Assembly (NCBI RefSeq): GCF_025143365.1
Contig: NZ_JALXPE010000003.1
Coordinates: forward strand, 30,826 to 94,825
Direction: 5' to 3'
Source of the DNA: Microbacterium sp. p3-SID336
GTDB lineage: Bacteria > Actinomycetota > Actinomycetes > Actinomycetales > Microbacteriaceae
DNA length: 64,000 nt
The translations under genes and the position numbers were made by a program. The notes under the pieces are model-generated. The model was not told the origin of the DNA, ran no database searches, and saw only the letters and a program-made list of their open reading frames with translations. Shown piece after piece: positions 34,298 through 43,308 of this stretch (positions are counted from its first letter, which is position 1; every line of letters starts with the position of its first letter).

Positions 34298-35335
34298 ATG
34301 CGTAAGACGAAGGTCCTTGCCGGCATCGGATTCGGTGCCGTGGCCCTGCTCGCCCTCGCCGGCTGCGGACAGGTCGGCGGCGGAACGGGCGGCGGAGAGT
34401 CGGGCGGCGGAAGCTCCGAGGGCGGGGCGATGGTCACCGTCGTCAAGATCTCGGGCGTCGGCTGGTTCGACCGCATGGAGGTCGGCGTGAACGAGTTCGC
34501 CGAGGAGACGGGGATCGACGCGCGGCAGGAGGGCGCGGACGACGCCAGCCCGGAGAAGCAGATCCAGATCATCCAGGACCTGATCGCGCAGTCGCCCGCC
34601 GCGATCACGGTCGTTCCCAACTCGCCGGAGGCGCTGGAATCGGTCCTGAAGCAGGCCAGGGACCAGGGCATCGTCGTCGTGGCCCACGAAGCCGCCGGCA
34701 TCAAGAACGCCGACATCGACATCGAGGCGTTCGACAACCGGGCCTACGGGGCCCAGATCATGGACAACCTCGCGGAGTGCATGGGCGAGACCGGCCAGTA
34801 CGTGTCGTTCGTCGGCGGCCTCACCGCCAAGACCCACATGGACTGGGTCGGCGGCGCGTACGACCAGCAGCAGGCCGAGTACCCCGAGCTGACCCGGGTC
34901 GAGGAGCCCGTGGAGAGCAAGGAGGACGAGAACGTCGCCTACCAGCGTGCCAAGGAGCTGCTGGCGAAGTACCCCGACCTCGCGGGCTTCCAGGGCTCGG
35001 CGGGCACCGACGTCGCCGGCATCGCCCGCGCCGTGCAGGAGGCCGGTCTGGAGGACCAGGTCTGCGTGATGGGGACGAGCATCCCCTCGGTCGCCAAGAA
35101 GTACATCGTCGACGGCTCGATCGACAAGATCTTCTTCTGGGACCCGGCGATGGCGGGCAAGGCGCAGCTCAAGATCGCGCAGCTGCTCGTCGACGGCGAG
35201 GAGATCACCGACGGCACCGACCTCGGCATCGAGGGCTACACCTCCCTCACCAAGCTCGAGGGCTTCGACAACGTGTTCGTGGGCGACGCGGCCGTCATCG
35301 TCGACAAGGACAACGTCGACGAGTACGACTTCTGA
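34298..35335 (+). CDS. Sugar ABC transporter, RbsB/LsrB-type substrate-binding lipoprotein
   Basis: 345-residue periplasmic-binding-protein type 1 lipoprotein (lipobox LAGC, Cys23, followed by a Gly/Ser-rich tether). The body reads VVKISGVGWFDRMEVGVNEFAEETG, PNSPEALESVLKQARDQGIVVVAHEA, GGLTAKTHMDWVGGAY and GFQGSAGTDVAGIARAVQEAG, typical of pentose, AI-2 or rhamnose binding proteins. SD GAAGGAG before ATG 34298. It heads a seven-gene operon and is followed by a strong hairpin that probably sets its higher expression. Ligand unknown. Confidence 0.9.
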   Translation: MRKTKVLAGIGFGAVALLALAGCGQVGGGTGGGESGGGSSEGGAMVTVVKISGVGWFDRMEVGVNEFAEETGIDARQEGADDASPEKQIQIIQDLIAQSPAAITVVPNSPEALESVLKQARDQGIVVVAHEAAGIKNADIDIEAFDNRAYGAQIMDNLAECMGETGQYVSFVGGLTAKTHMDWVGGAYDQQQAEYPELTRVEEPVESKEDENVAYQRAKELLAKYPDLAGFQGSAGTDVAGIARAVQEAGLEDQVCVMGTSIPSVAKKYIVDGSIDKIFFWDPAMAGKAQLKIAQLLVDGEEITDGTDLGIEGYTSLTKLEGFDNVFVGDAAVIVDKDNVDEYDF

Positions 35336-35358
35336 CCCGACGTCACCCCACGACTCAG

Positions 35359-35386
35359 GGTGGGGCCGCCCGAGGCCGGCCCCACC
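35359..35386 (+). promoter_or_regulatory. Intercistronic hairpin after the binding-protein gene
   Basis: Perfect 10-bp stem GGTGGGGCCG (35359-35368) / CGGCCCCACC (35377-35386) with an 8-nt loop, placed between the binding-protein stop and the ATPase SD (GGAGGAAC). It probably stabilises the upstream mRNA or partly terminates transcription, giving excess binding protein. Confidence 0.65.
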
Positions 35387-35399
35387 CCGGAGGAACAAC

Positions 35400-36908
35400 A
35401 TGAACGCAGAACAGGCGCACCCGACGCCCGTGCTCGAGGTGCGGGGGGTGCGGAAGGTGTTCGGCGGCGTCGTCGCGCTCGACGACGTCGCCCTCACCCT
35501 CCTCCCGGGGCGGGTGCACTGCCTCGCCGGAGAGAACGGGTGCGGCAAGTCCACCCTCATCAAGATCATCAGCGGGGTCGAGAAGCCCGAGGCGGGGGAG
35601 ATCCTGCTCGACGGCGAGCCGATGACGCACCTCTCGCCCACCCAGGCCCTCCGCGCCGGCATCCAGGTCATCTACCAGGACTTCTCGCTCTTCCCCAACC
35701 TCACGGTCGCGGAGAACATCGTGCTGCCCGCCGCCATCGCCGCGCGGCGGAAGCTGTACAGCGCGAAGAACCGGCGTCCGGAGGCGCAGCGCATCGTCGA
35801 GGAGCTGGGGCTCACCCTCGACCTCGACGCCGACGTGGAACGGCTCTCCGTCGCCGACCGTCAGCTGACCGCCATCTGCCGCGCCCTGGTGCAGGACGCC
35901 AGGGTCATCTTCATGGACGAGCCCACGACCGCGCTCACGCACTCCGAGGTGGAGCGCCTGTTCGCCCTGGTGCGGCGGCTGCAGCAGCGCGGCGTCGCGC
36001 TCGTCTTCGTCAGCCACAAGCTCGACGAGGTGCTGGAGGTCTCGCAGGACATCACGGTCCTCCGCTCGGGACGGCTCGTCGCCAGCGGGCCCGCCGCCGA
36101 GTTCGACGTCGCCTCGCTCACCCAGGCGATGACGGGGCGCGCGGTCGACGACTCGCGCGTCGTGGTCCCCGTGGACGAGGAGGCGGCGCCGCTGCTGCGG
36201 GTCGAGCACCTCGACCTCCCCGGCGCCTTCACCGACGTCTCCTTCGATCTGCAGCCGGGGGAGATCCTCGGGCTCACCGGTCTGCTCGGCTCGGGCCGCG
36301 GCGAGATCGCCGACGCCCTGTTCGGGCTGCTGACGCCGCGCGCGGGCACCGTCACGCTCGATGGCCGCCGCGTGCGCCCTGGCAGCATCCGCGCCTCGAT
36401 CGACGCCGGCTTCGGCTACGTGCCGGAAGACCGGCTCACGCAGGGGCTCTTCCTGGACAAGTCCATCTCGGACAACATCATCGCCGGCTCCCTCGACCAG
36501 CACGCGGTCGGCCGTGTGCTGCTGAGCCGGCGCCGCACCGCCGAGACCATCTCGCGCCTGTTCTCCCGGCTGCGCATCAAGGCGCCCACCGTGGAGGCCC
36601 CGGTGCGCTCCCTCTCCGGCGGCAACGCGCAGCGCGTGGTGCTGGCGAAGTGGCTCGCGACGAAACCCCGCGTGCTGATCCTCAACGGGCCCACCGTCGG
36701 CGTCGACGTCGGCTCGAAGGAGGAGATCCTGCAGATCCTGCGGGACGCGGCGCGCGACGGCATGGGCGTGCTCATGATCTCGGACGACGTGGCGGAGCTG
36801 GTCTCCGTCTGCCACCGCGTGCTCGTGGTGCGCCGCGGCGCGATCGTCTCCCGACTGTCCGGCGACGAGATCGCCGCCCCCCGTATCCAGGAGGTGATGG
36901 CCGCGTGA
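35400..36908 (+). CDS. Sugar ABC transporter ATPase with two nucleotide-binding domains (RbsA/MglA type)
   Basis: 502-residue tandem ATPase. First domain: Walker A GENGCGKSTLIKI, signature region RLSVADRQLTAICRAL (degenerate), Walker B VIFMDEPTTALTHSE. Second domain: degenerate Walker A GLLGSGRGEIADAL, signature LSGGNAQRVVLAKWLA, then LILNGPTVGVDVGSKEEI, where the Walker B acidic position is Asn-Gly instead of Asp-Glu. Asymmetric catalytic sites are normal in the CUT2 family. It overlaps the next permease gene by 4 bp (GTGA). Confidence 0.92.
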   Translation: MNAEQAHPTPVLEVRGVRKVFGGVVALDDVALTLLPGRVHCLAGENGCGKSTLIKIISGVEKPEAGEILLDGEPMTHLSPTQALRAGIQVIYQDFSLFPNLTVAENIVLPAAIAARRKLYSAKNRRPEAQRIVEELGLTLDLDADVERLSVADRQLTAICRALVQDARVIFMDEPTTALTHSEVERLFALVRRLQQRGVALVFVSHKLDEVLEVSQDITVLRSGRLVASGPAAEFDVASLTQAMTGRAVDDSRVVVPVDEEAAPLLRVEHLDLPGAFTDVSFDLQPGEILGLTGLLGSGRGEIADALFGLLTPRAGTVTLDGRRVRPGSIRASIDAGFGYVPEDRLTQGLFLDKSISDNIIAGSLDQHAVGRVLLSRRRTAETISRLFSRLRIKAPTVEAPVRSLSGGNAQRVVLAKWLATKPRVLILNGPTVGVDVGSKEEILQILRDAARDGMGVLMISDDVAELVSVCHRVLVVRRGAIVSRLSGDEIAAPRIQEVMAA

Positions 36909-37933
36909 GCGCCACCGACACCCGCATCCGCCTCCCCCGCCTGGGGCGGCACTCGAACGAGCTCGTGCTCGCCGGGATCATCCTCCTCCTCGTGGTCGTG
37001 ATGTGCGCCGTGAACCCCGCGTTCTTCACGGTGCACACGCTGTTCTCGATCCTGCGGTCGGCCCTGGTGCCGATGGTCTTCGCGCTCGCGGTGCTGCTGG
37101 TGATCATCTCCGGCGGCATCGACGTCTCGTTCGCGGCGATCGGCATCTTCGCCGCCTACACGACCGTCACCCTCGCCCAGGGCGGGAGCTTCGATCCCGG
37201 GCTGCTCGGCATCCTCGTCATCGCCATCGTGATCGGCGGGGCGCTCGGGTTCGTGAACGGCATCGTGATCGCGCGCTTCCGGCTGCCCACCCTGATCGTG
37301 ACCCTGGCCACCCAGGGCATCTTCAAGGGCGTGCTGCTGGCCTACATCGGCTCCCGCTACATCGCCGAGCTGCCGGGCAGCGTGTCGTGGCTCTCCACCG
37401 CGAACCTCATCTCGATCGAGTCGACCCGCGCGTACCTGCCGATGCTGATCGTGCCCGTCGTGCTGCTCGTGATCGGCGCCTCGTTCCTGCTGCGCCGCAC
37501 CATGTTCGGCCGCGGCGTCTACGCGATGGGCGGCGACCTGGAGGGTGCACGGCGCGCGGGCTTCCCGGTCGTGCGCCTGCAGATCCTGCTCTACATGCTG
37601 GTCGGCGCGATCGCGGCCATCGGCGGACTGATCCACGTGGTCCTCGGACGCAGCGCCAACCCGCAGGATCTCGTGGGCACCGAGCTCGACGTGATCGCCG
37701 CGGTCGTGCTCGGCGGCGCCTCCATCTTCGGCGGACGCGGCACCGTGACCGGCACCGTGCTCGGCGTGCTGCTGGTGCAGATCATCAACAACAGTCTCAT
37801 CCTGATGGGCGTGCCGACGGCCTGGCAGCGCGCCGCCGTCGGGATCCTGCTGGTGATCGGCGTGGGCATCCAGGCCGTGATGGCCCGCCGCGCCGCCCGG
37901 CGCACGTTCGTCCTCGACACGGTGAAGGAGTGA
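36905..37933 (+). CDS. Sugar ABC transporter permease 1 (RbsC/LsrC type)
   Basis: 342-residue CUT2-family permease with about ten helices. Landmarks: VLLVIISGGIDVSFAAIGIFAAY, GFVNGIVIARFRLPTLIVTLATQGIFKG, RRTMFGRGVYAMGGDLEGARRAGFPV and VVLGGASIFGGRGTVTGTVLG. The start is GTG 36905 overlapping the ATPase stop. It pairs with the permease encoded next, so the channel is a heterodimer as in LsrC/LsrD or RhaP/RhaQ systems. Confidence 0.92.
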   Translation: MSATDTRIRLPRLGRHSNELVLAGIILLLVVVMCAVNPAFFTVHTLFSILRSALVPMVFALAVLLVIISGGIDVSFAAIGIFAAYTTVTLAQGGSFDPGLLGILVIAIVIGGALGFVNGIVIARFRLPTLIVTLATQGIFKGVLLAYIGSRYIAELPGSVSWLSTANLISIESTRAYLPMLIVPVVLLVIGASFLLRRTMFGRGVYAMGGDLEGARRAGFPVVRLQILLYMLVGAIAAIGGLIHVVLGRSANPQDLVGTELDVIAAVVLGGASIFGGRGTVTGTVLGVLLVQIINNSLILMGVPTAWQRAAVGILLVIGVGIQAVMARRAARRTFVLDTVKE

Positions 37934-37935
37934 CC

Positions 37936-39033
37936 ATGCCATCGACGACACCCCGAGGCCGGTTCGGCGAGATGAACGACCAGGTCGACCGGTCCGTGCG
38001 CTCGCTGCTCGACCGCATCCACGTGAACCGCGGCGTGGGCCGCATGCTCGTGCTGTTCGCGCTCGCGTTCGCGCTGTTCGCGATCCTGAACCCGCGGGTG
38101 TTCCTGAACCCGGTGAACCTGCAGAACATGATGGTCGCCTCCCCGGAGGTCGGCATCCTGGCCATCGCGATGACCCTCGCGATGCTCACCGGCGGGATCG
38201 ACCTGTCGCTGGTGGCCATCGCGAACCTGTCCGCGATCACGGTGAGCACGATGTTCACCGCGATCGCGAGCAGCGACCCCGCGATGGCGGAGTCCCTGGG
38301 CGGCCTCATCGCGCTGGTCGGCGTGGCCGTCGGCGTGCTCGCCGGCGCGATCAACGGCTTCCTGATCGCCACGGTCGGCATCACGCCGATCCTCGCGACG
38401 CTCGCCACCATGCAGATCTTCAACGGCATCGCGATCGTGTGGACCGGCGGCAAGACGCTGTACGGCGCGCCGGCGGTGCTGTCGTCCGTCGGGCAGTCCA
38501 CGGTCGCCGGCATCCCGATCCTCTTCCTGGAGTTCCTGGTGGTCGCGGTGCTGATCGGCGTGCTGATCACGCGCACCCCGTTCGGCCGGCGGACGCAGCT
38601 GCAGGGCGCGAACCCCACCGCGGCGATGTACTCCGGCATCCGCAGCACCGGCGTCCTCTACGGCACCTACGTCACGACGGGCCTCCTCGGCGGCCTCGCC
38701 GGGCTCGTGTTCCTGTCGCGCAACCCGACGGCCAGCGCCGATTACGGCACGTCCTACGTGCTGCTCGTGATCGTGATCGCGGTGCTCGGCGGGACGAACC
38801 CGACCGGCGGCTTCGCGACCGTGACCGGTGTGGTGCTCGCGACGCTCGTGCTGCAGGTGGTGCAGTCGGGCTTCACGGCCATCCGCCTCTCCGCGTACGA
38901 GTACGCCATCGCGCAGGGCGTGATCCTGATCGCGGTGATGGTGTTCGACCAGGTGCGGGTGCGACGACGGCCACGGCGGGCGCCGAGCAGCCAGACCGAG
39001 ACGATCGCGCTCGCCGAGATCCCCCGCGCCTGA
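37936..39033 (+). CDS. Sugar ABC transporter permease 2 (LsrD/RhaQ type)
   Basis: 365-residue second CUT2 permease. The cytoplasmic N-terminus of ~35 residues is followed by VLFALAFALFAILNPRVFLNPVNLQNMM, then ILAIAMTLAMLTGGIDLSLVAIANLSA, INGFLIATVGITPILATLATMQIFNGI and VIVIAVLGGTNPTGGFATVTGV. SD AAGGAG precedes ATG 37936. The highly charged Arg-rich tail (RVRRRPRRAPSS) is cytoplasmic. It starts 2 bp after permease 1. Confidence 0.92.
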   Translation: MPSTTPRGRFGEMNDQVDRSVRSLLDRIHVNRGVGRMLVLFALAFALFAILNPRVFLNPVNLQNMMVASPEVGILAIAMTLAMLTGGIDLSLVAIANLSAITVSTMFTAIASSDPAMAESLGGLIALVGVAVGVLAGAINGFLIATVGITPILATLATMQIFNGIAIVWTGGKTLYGAPAVLSSVGQSTVAGIPILFLEFLVVAVLIGVLITRTPFGRRTQLQGANPTAAMYSGIRSTGVLYGTYVTTGLLGGLAGLVFLSRNPTASADYGTSYVLLVIVIAVLGGTNPTGGFATVTGVVLATLVLQVVQSGFTAIRLSAYEYAIAQGVILIAVMVFDQVRVRRRPRRAPSSQTETIALAEIPRA

Positions 39034-39057
39034 CCGGCGCCCGCGAAACGCACACGG

Positions 39058-40539
39058 ATGGACCTGTTCCTCGGCATCGACGTCGGCACCTACGAGACCA
39101 AGGGCGTGCTGGTGGACGCGGCGGGCGTCGTGCACGCGGAGGCGCGTGCCCGGCACGGGATCAGCACCCCGGCGCCCGGATGGGTGGAGCAGGATGCCGA
39201 CGCCGTGTGGTGGGCGGATGTCGTGGCCGTCGCTGCGGAGCTGCGGGCCGCGGTGCCCGACGCCGTGATCGCCGCGGTCGCGTGCAGCGCCATCGGTCCG
39301 TGCGTGCTGCCGGTCGACGCCGAGCTGCGACCGCTGCGGCCCGCGATCCTGTACGGCGTCGACACCAGGGCGACGGAGGAGATCGGTCTGCTCGAGGAGC
39401 GCCTGGGTGCCGACGAGATCGTCCGTCGGACCGGGAACGTTCTCACCAGCCAGTCCGCCGGCCCGAAGGCGCTGTGGGTCGAGCGGCACGAGCCGGAGGT
39501 CGCCGCGCAGACGCGGTGGTACCTCACCAGCCAGAGCTACCTGGTGGCCCGGCTCACCGGTCGCGTGGCGATCGACCATGCCACGGCCGGGTACTTCCAC
39601 CCCTGCTACGACCTCGCACGCCAGGAGTGGGACCTGGACGGCATCGCCGACCTGATCCCGGCGGAGAAGCTGCCGCCGCTCGCGTGGTCCTCCGAGGTGG
39701 CGGGCGCCGTCACACCGGCGGCGGCGGCGGCGACCGGCATCCCCGCCGGCACCCCGGTCATGGTCGGCACAACGGACGCGGTGGCGGAGGCGGTCGGCTC
39801 GTCCGTGGTCGCCGTGGACGACCTCATGCTCATGTACGGGTCGAGCGGCTACTTCATCCGCGTGACAGCGCAGCCGCACGTCGACCCTCGGCTGTGGGCG
39901 GCGCCGTTCGCGCTGCCGGGGCGCTTCGTGCTCGCCGCGGGGACCTCGACCGCCGGCACCGCGACCCGGTGGATCGCCGACCTGCTCGGGCTCGACCACG
40001 GCGACGGCGACACCGCGATGTTCGGGCGACTGATGGACCTCGTCCGCGCGGCACCCCCGGGGTCGAACGGCGTGCTGCACCTGCCGCACTTCAGCGGGGA
40101 GCGCACCCCCGTGCACGACCCGGACGCGCGCGCCGCGTTCACCGGGCTCAGCCTCGGCTCGGGGCGGGCCGAGCTCGCCAGGGCCGTGGTGGAGGGGGTC
40201 GGCGCGTCCGTGGCGCAGGCCGTGTCCGCGCTGCTCGAGGCCGGCGGAGGCGAGCCGCGCGCGGTCGCCGTCGGCGGCGGGACCCGCAACGAGGTGCTGC
40301 TGCAGACCGTGAGCGACCTGACCGGGCTGACGCAGCGCACGGCGGCCACCCTGGGTGCGGCCTACGGCGACGCCATGCTCGCCGCGATCGGCACGGGCGC
40401 GGTGACGGAGGAGCAGGCGGTGGGCTGGGTGGCGTTCTCGGACGAGGTGCGGCCGGGCACGGACGGACGGTTCCGCGACGCGGACCGGCATGTGCAGACG
40501 TACCGCGCGCTGCGCGCGGTGAGGGAGGGAGAGCGATGA
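39058..40539 (+). CDS. FGGY-family carbohydrate kinase
   Basis: 493-residue kinase with the FGGY fold: N-terminal nucleotide-binding start FLGIDVGTYETKGVLVDAAG, substrate-side GTSTAGTATRWIADLLG, FSGERTPVHDPDARAAFTGLSL, and the C-terminal AVAVGGGTRNEVLLQTVSDLTG region. It resembles the xylulokinase group but shows divergent active-site segments, so the sugar or polyol is not predictable. It should phosphorylate the compound imported by the preceding transporter. It overlaps the aminopeptidase gene by 4 bp. Confidence 0.9.
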   Translation: MDLFLGIDVGTYETKGVLVDAAGVVHAEARARHGISTPAPGWVEQDADAVWWADVVAVAAELRAAVPDAVIAAVACSAIGPCVLPVDAELRPLRPAILYGVDTRATEEIGLLEERLGADEIVRRTGNVLTSQSAGPKALWVERHEPEVAAQTRWYLTSQSYLVARLTGRVAIDHATAGYFHPCYDLARQEWDLDGIADLIPAEKLPPLAWSSEVAGAVTPAAAAATGIPAGTPVMVGTTDAVAEAVGSSVVAVDDLMLMYGSSGYFIRVTAQPHVDPRLWAAPFALPGRFVLAAGTSTAGTATRWIADLLGLDHGDGDTAMFGRLMDLVRAAPPGSNGVLHLPHFSGERTPVHDPDARAAFTGLSLGSGRAELARAVVEGVGASVAQAVSALLEAGGGEPRAVAVGGGTRNEVLLQTVSDLTGLTQRTAATLGAAYGDAMLAAIGTGAVTEEQAVGWVAFSDEVRPGTDGRFRDADRHVQTYRALRAVREGER

Positions 40540-41609
40540 GCAGGTGGCGGGAGCTGGCCGAGCATCTGGCGACGGTGAACGAGGTGGGGCAGGGGACGAA
40601 GGTCTCGGTCTTCGCCACGACCTCGTCGGTGCTCGACGCGGTGGACGCGTTCGTCGAGGAGGTGTACCGGCGCGGCGGCGTCCCCCAGGTGCTGCTCGCC
40701 GAGGAGCGGTACGACCGGCACGCCCTGGCGCACGCGAGCGAGGAGGTGCTGCGGGCGGCCGCCCCGCTGGAGCTCGCGTCGATGGAGTGGGCGGACGTGC
40801 ACGTGTCGTTCCGCGGCATGGAGCCGCCCGCGGCCGAGATCGACGGCGCCCGGCTGAGCCTCCAGCGCGAGGGCAAGGGTGTGGTGTCGACCGCCCGCTG
40901 GCAGGGTACCCGCTGGACGCTCGTGCGGATCCCGACGCCGGAGTGGGCGGCCCTGGTCGGTGTGCCCCAGACGCAGCTCGAACAGGAGTTCTTCGCGGGG
41001 ACCCTCGCGGACTGGCCGGCGCATCGCGCGCATCTCGATCGGCTGTGTGCGGAGCTGGACACGGTGTCGACCGTCCGCATCCTCGACGAGGACACGGACC
41101 TGCGGCTGAACTGCGCTGGACGCACGTGGGTGCCGTTCGCGGGCGAGGCGAACCTGCCGGACGGCGAGGTCGCGACCGCTCCCGTCGAGGACGGCGTGGA
41201 CGGGCACATCACCTTCCCCGGCACCTTCTGGTTCGGCGGGGCGACGATCACCGACCTCCGGCTCGAGTTCGAGGCGGGACGGGTTGAGCGGGTGTCCGCC
41301 ACGCGGGGCCTCGACCTCGTGGAGCGCATCCTGGAGGCGGACGGCGCGCGCCGGGTGGGCGAGCTGGGCATCGGCACCAACCCGCACGTGCAGACCATGA
41401 CTGGCGACCTGCTGATCGACGAGAAGATCCTCGGCACGGTGCACATCGCCCTCGGCCGCTCGTACCCGCAGTGCGGAGGGAAGAACGAGTCGGCCATCCA
41501 CTGGGACATCGTGAAGGACCTCCGCCCGTCCGGGCGGCTCGAGGCGGACGCGCGCGTGCTGATCGACCGGACGACGTACGACCCGCTGCTCGCAGGACAG
41601 GAGAGCTGA
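40536..41609 (+). CDS. M29-family aminopeptidase (AmpS/AmpT-like)
   Basis: 357-residue metallopeptidase of the thermophilic aminopeptidase family. The five co-catalytic metal ligand positions appear intact: Glu in FAGEANLPDGE, Glu in GELGIGTNPHV, His in TVHIALGRSYP, and His and Asp in HWDIVKD. It is somewhat shorter than typical M29 enzymes (~370-410). Its tight placement (ATGA overlap upstream, 1 bp gap downstream) inside a sugar-kinase operon is odd: either the substrate is an amino-sugar or glycoconjugate, or the fold has been recruited for another hydrolysis. Confidence 0.88.
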   Translation: MSRWRELAEHLATVNEVGQGTKVSVFATTSSVLDAVDAFVEEVYRRGGVPQVLLAEERYDRHALAHASEEVLRAAAPLELASMEWADVHVSFRGMEPPAAEIDGARLSLQREGKGVVSTARWQGTRWTLVRIPTPEWAALVGVPQTQLEQEFFAGTLADWPAHRAHLDRLCAELDTVSTVRILDEDTDLRLNCAGRTWVPFAGEANLPDGEVATAPVEDGVDGHITFPGTFWFGGATITDLRLEFEAGRVERVSATRGLDLVERILEADGARRVGELGIGTNPHVQTMTGDLLIDEKILGTVHIALGRSYPQCGGKNESAIHWDIVKDLRPSGRLEADARVLIDRTTYDPLLAGQES

Positions 41610-41610
41610 C

Positions 41611-43308
41611 ATGCGCAAGATCATCAACGACCCCGAGACCTTCGTCGACGAGACCCTGGAAGGGATCCTGCTCGCGCATCCCGACGAGCTGCGTGCGGTC
41701 ACCGCCGACCGCCGGGCGCTCGCGCGGACGGATGCGCCGGCCCCCGGACGCGTGGGCATCGTCACCGGCGGCGGCTCGGGCCACCTGCCCTTCTTCCTCG
41801 GCTACGTGGGGCGGGGGCTGTGCTCGGCCGTCGCGGTGGGCAACGTGTTCTCCTCCCCGAGTGCCGCGCAGATCCATGCCGCATCGGTCGCGGTGCACTC
41901 CGACGCCGGTCTGCTCTACCTGTACGGCAACTACGGCGGCGACGTGCTGAACTTCGATCTCGCCGCGGAGCGCTGTCGCGCGGAGGGCATCGAGGTGCGC
42001 ACGGTGCTCGGTGCGGACGACCTGCAGTCGGCGCCGCGCGACCGTGCCGATACGCGGCGCGGCGTCGCAGGACTCGTGCTGGTGTACAAGGTCGCGGGTG
42101 CCATGGCCGACCGCGGAGGCTCGCTCGACGAGGTCGCACGGGTGGCGCAGAAGGCGGCCGATGCGACCAGGACCATGGGCGTCGGGCTGTCGCCGACCGT
42201 GCTCCCCGCGGCCGGCGAGGAGACGTTCACGCTCGACGAGGGCGAGATGGAGATCGGCGTCGGCATCCACGGCGAACGCGGCAGCCACCGCGGCCCTCTG
42301 GAGTCGGCGGATGCCATCACGGATCGGTTCCTGGCGGAGCTCGGCGCGGAGCTCGATCTCACCGCGGGCCGCCGGGTCGCTGTGCTGGTGAACGGACTCG
42401 GGGCGACGCCGCTGGAAGAGCTGTACGTGATCTACCGGCGCGTGCACCGCACTCTCGCGGAGGCCGGCGTGGAGATCGGGTATCGCCTGATCGGGGAGTA
42501 CGTCACCAGCCTGGAGATGGCGGGGGCGTCCCTGTCGATCATGCAGCTCGACGACGAGCTGGAGGAGCTGCTGCGCGACCCCGCGGGCTCCCCCTTCTTC
42601 CGCCAGGGCAGTGCACCGGTCGGGGAGACGGCCGTCGCGGTCGCCGTCGCCGACGAGGGCGCGGCAGCCGTCGAGGTCACCCGCGCCGCGTCGCCCAGCG
42701 CGCTGCGGGCGCGGCTGCTGCGCGTGCTGCCGCGGATGGAGGCCCACCGGGAGGAGCTGCGCACGCTCGACGCGGCGCTCGGCGACGGCGACCTCGGGGT
42801 GACGGTCGCGGCCGGCAGCGTCGCGATCGCCCGTGCGCTGGAGCAGCTTCCGGACGACGCCGATGCTCGCAGCCTCCTGCGTGCCGCGGGGGACGCGTTC
42901 GCGGCCGCGAACCCGTCCACGTTCGCCGCCCTCGTCGGGAGCGGGCTCCTGGCAGCGGCCGAGCGGACGCCCGAGGGCACGCACCTGGATCGCACGGGGC
43001 TGGCCGCCGCGGTGCGCGCCGTCGCGGAGCGGATCGCCGCCCAGGGCGGCGCGGCACGGGGCGACAAGACCGTGATCGACGTCCTGCATCCCGTCGCGGA
43101 GGCGCTGGATGCCGGCGCGGACGCGGCCGGAGTCGCGGTCGCCGCGCGGGAGGCCGTCGCCGAGAGCACCGCGTGGCAGTCGCGCCGCGGCAGGGCGGGA
43201 TGGCAGCAGGAGCGGTCGGTGGGCCACGCCGACCCCGGGTCGGTCGCCGTCACCCGGTTCGTGGAGGAGCTGGCGCTCGAGGAGTCCGCGAGCGGGACGG
43301 CGTCCTAG
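41611..43308 (+). CDS. Dihydroxyacetone-type kinase, fused DhaK-DhaL (ATP-dependent)
   Basis: 565-residue fusion. DAK1/DhaK domain (1-~335): GIVTGGGSGHLPFFLGYVG and the covalent substrate-binding His220 in GIHGERG. DAK2/DhaL domain (~365-565): LDAALGDGDLGVTVAAG with the metal-binding Asp residues. The fused form uses ATP directly rather than phosphotransferase proteins. Relatives act on dihydroxyacetone, erythrulose or other ketoses, so a C3-C4 ketose intermediate is plausible in this pathway. It is the last gene of the operon, and its stop overlaps that of the convergent gene. Confidence 0.92.
   Translation: MRKIINDPETFVDETLEGILLAHPDELRAVTADRRALARTDAPAPGRVGIVTGGGSGHLPFFLGYVGRGLCSAVAVGNVFSSPSAAQIHAASVAVHSDAGLLYLYGNYGGDVLNFDLAAERCRAEGIEVRTVLGADDLQSAPRDRADTRRGVAGLVLVYKVAGAMADRGGSLDEVARVAQKAADATRTMGVGLSPTVLPAAGEETFTLDEGEMEIGVGIHGERGSHRGPLESADAITDRFLAELGAELDLTAGRRVAVLVNGLGATPLEELYVIYRRVHRTLAEAGVEIGYRLIGEYVTSLEMAGASLSIMQLDDELEELLRDPAGSPFFRQGSAPVGETAVAVAVADEGAAAVEVTRAASPSALRARLLRVLPRMEAHREELRTLDAALGDGDLGVTVAAGSVAIARALEQLPDDADARSLLRAAGDAFAAANPSTFAALVGSGLLAAAERTPEGTHLDRTGLAAAVRAVAERIAAQGGAARGDKTVIDVLHPVAEALDAGADAAGVAVAAREAVAESTAWQSRRGRAGWQQERSVGHADPGSVAVTRFVEELALEESASGTAS

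Noticed and set aside
37591..40491. Minus-strand ORF of 966 codons across the sugar permease and FGGY kinase genes
   Set aside because: Composition (Arg, Asp, His, Gln runs) is typical of the antisense frame of GC-rich coding DNA, and it contradicts three well-supported genes on the plus strand.
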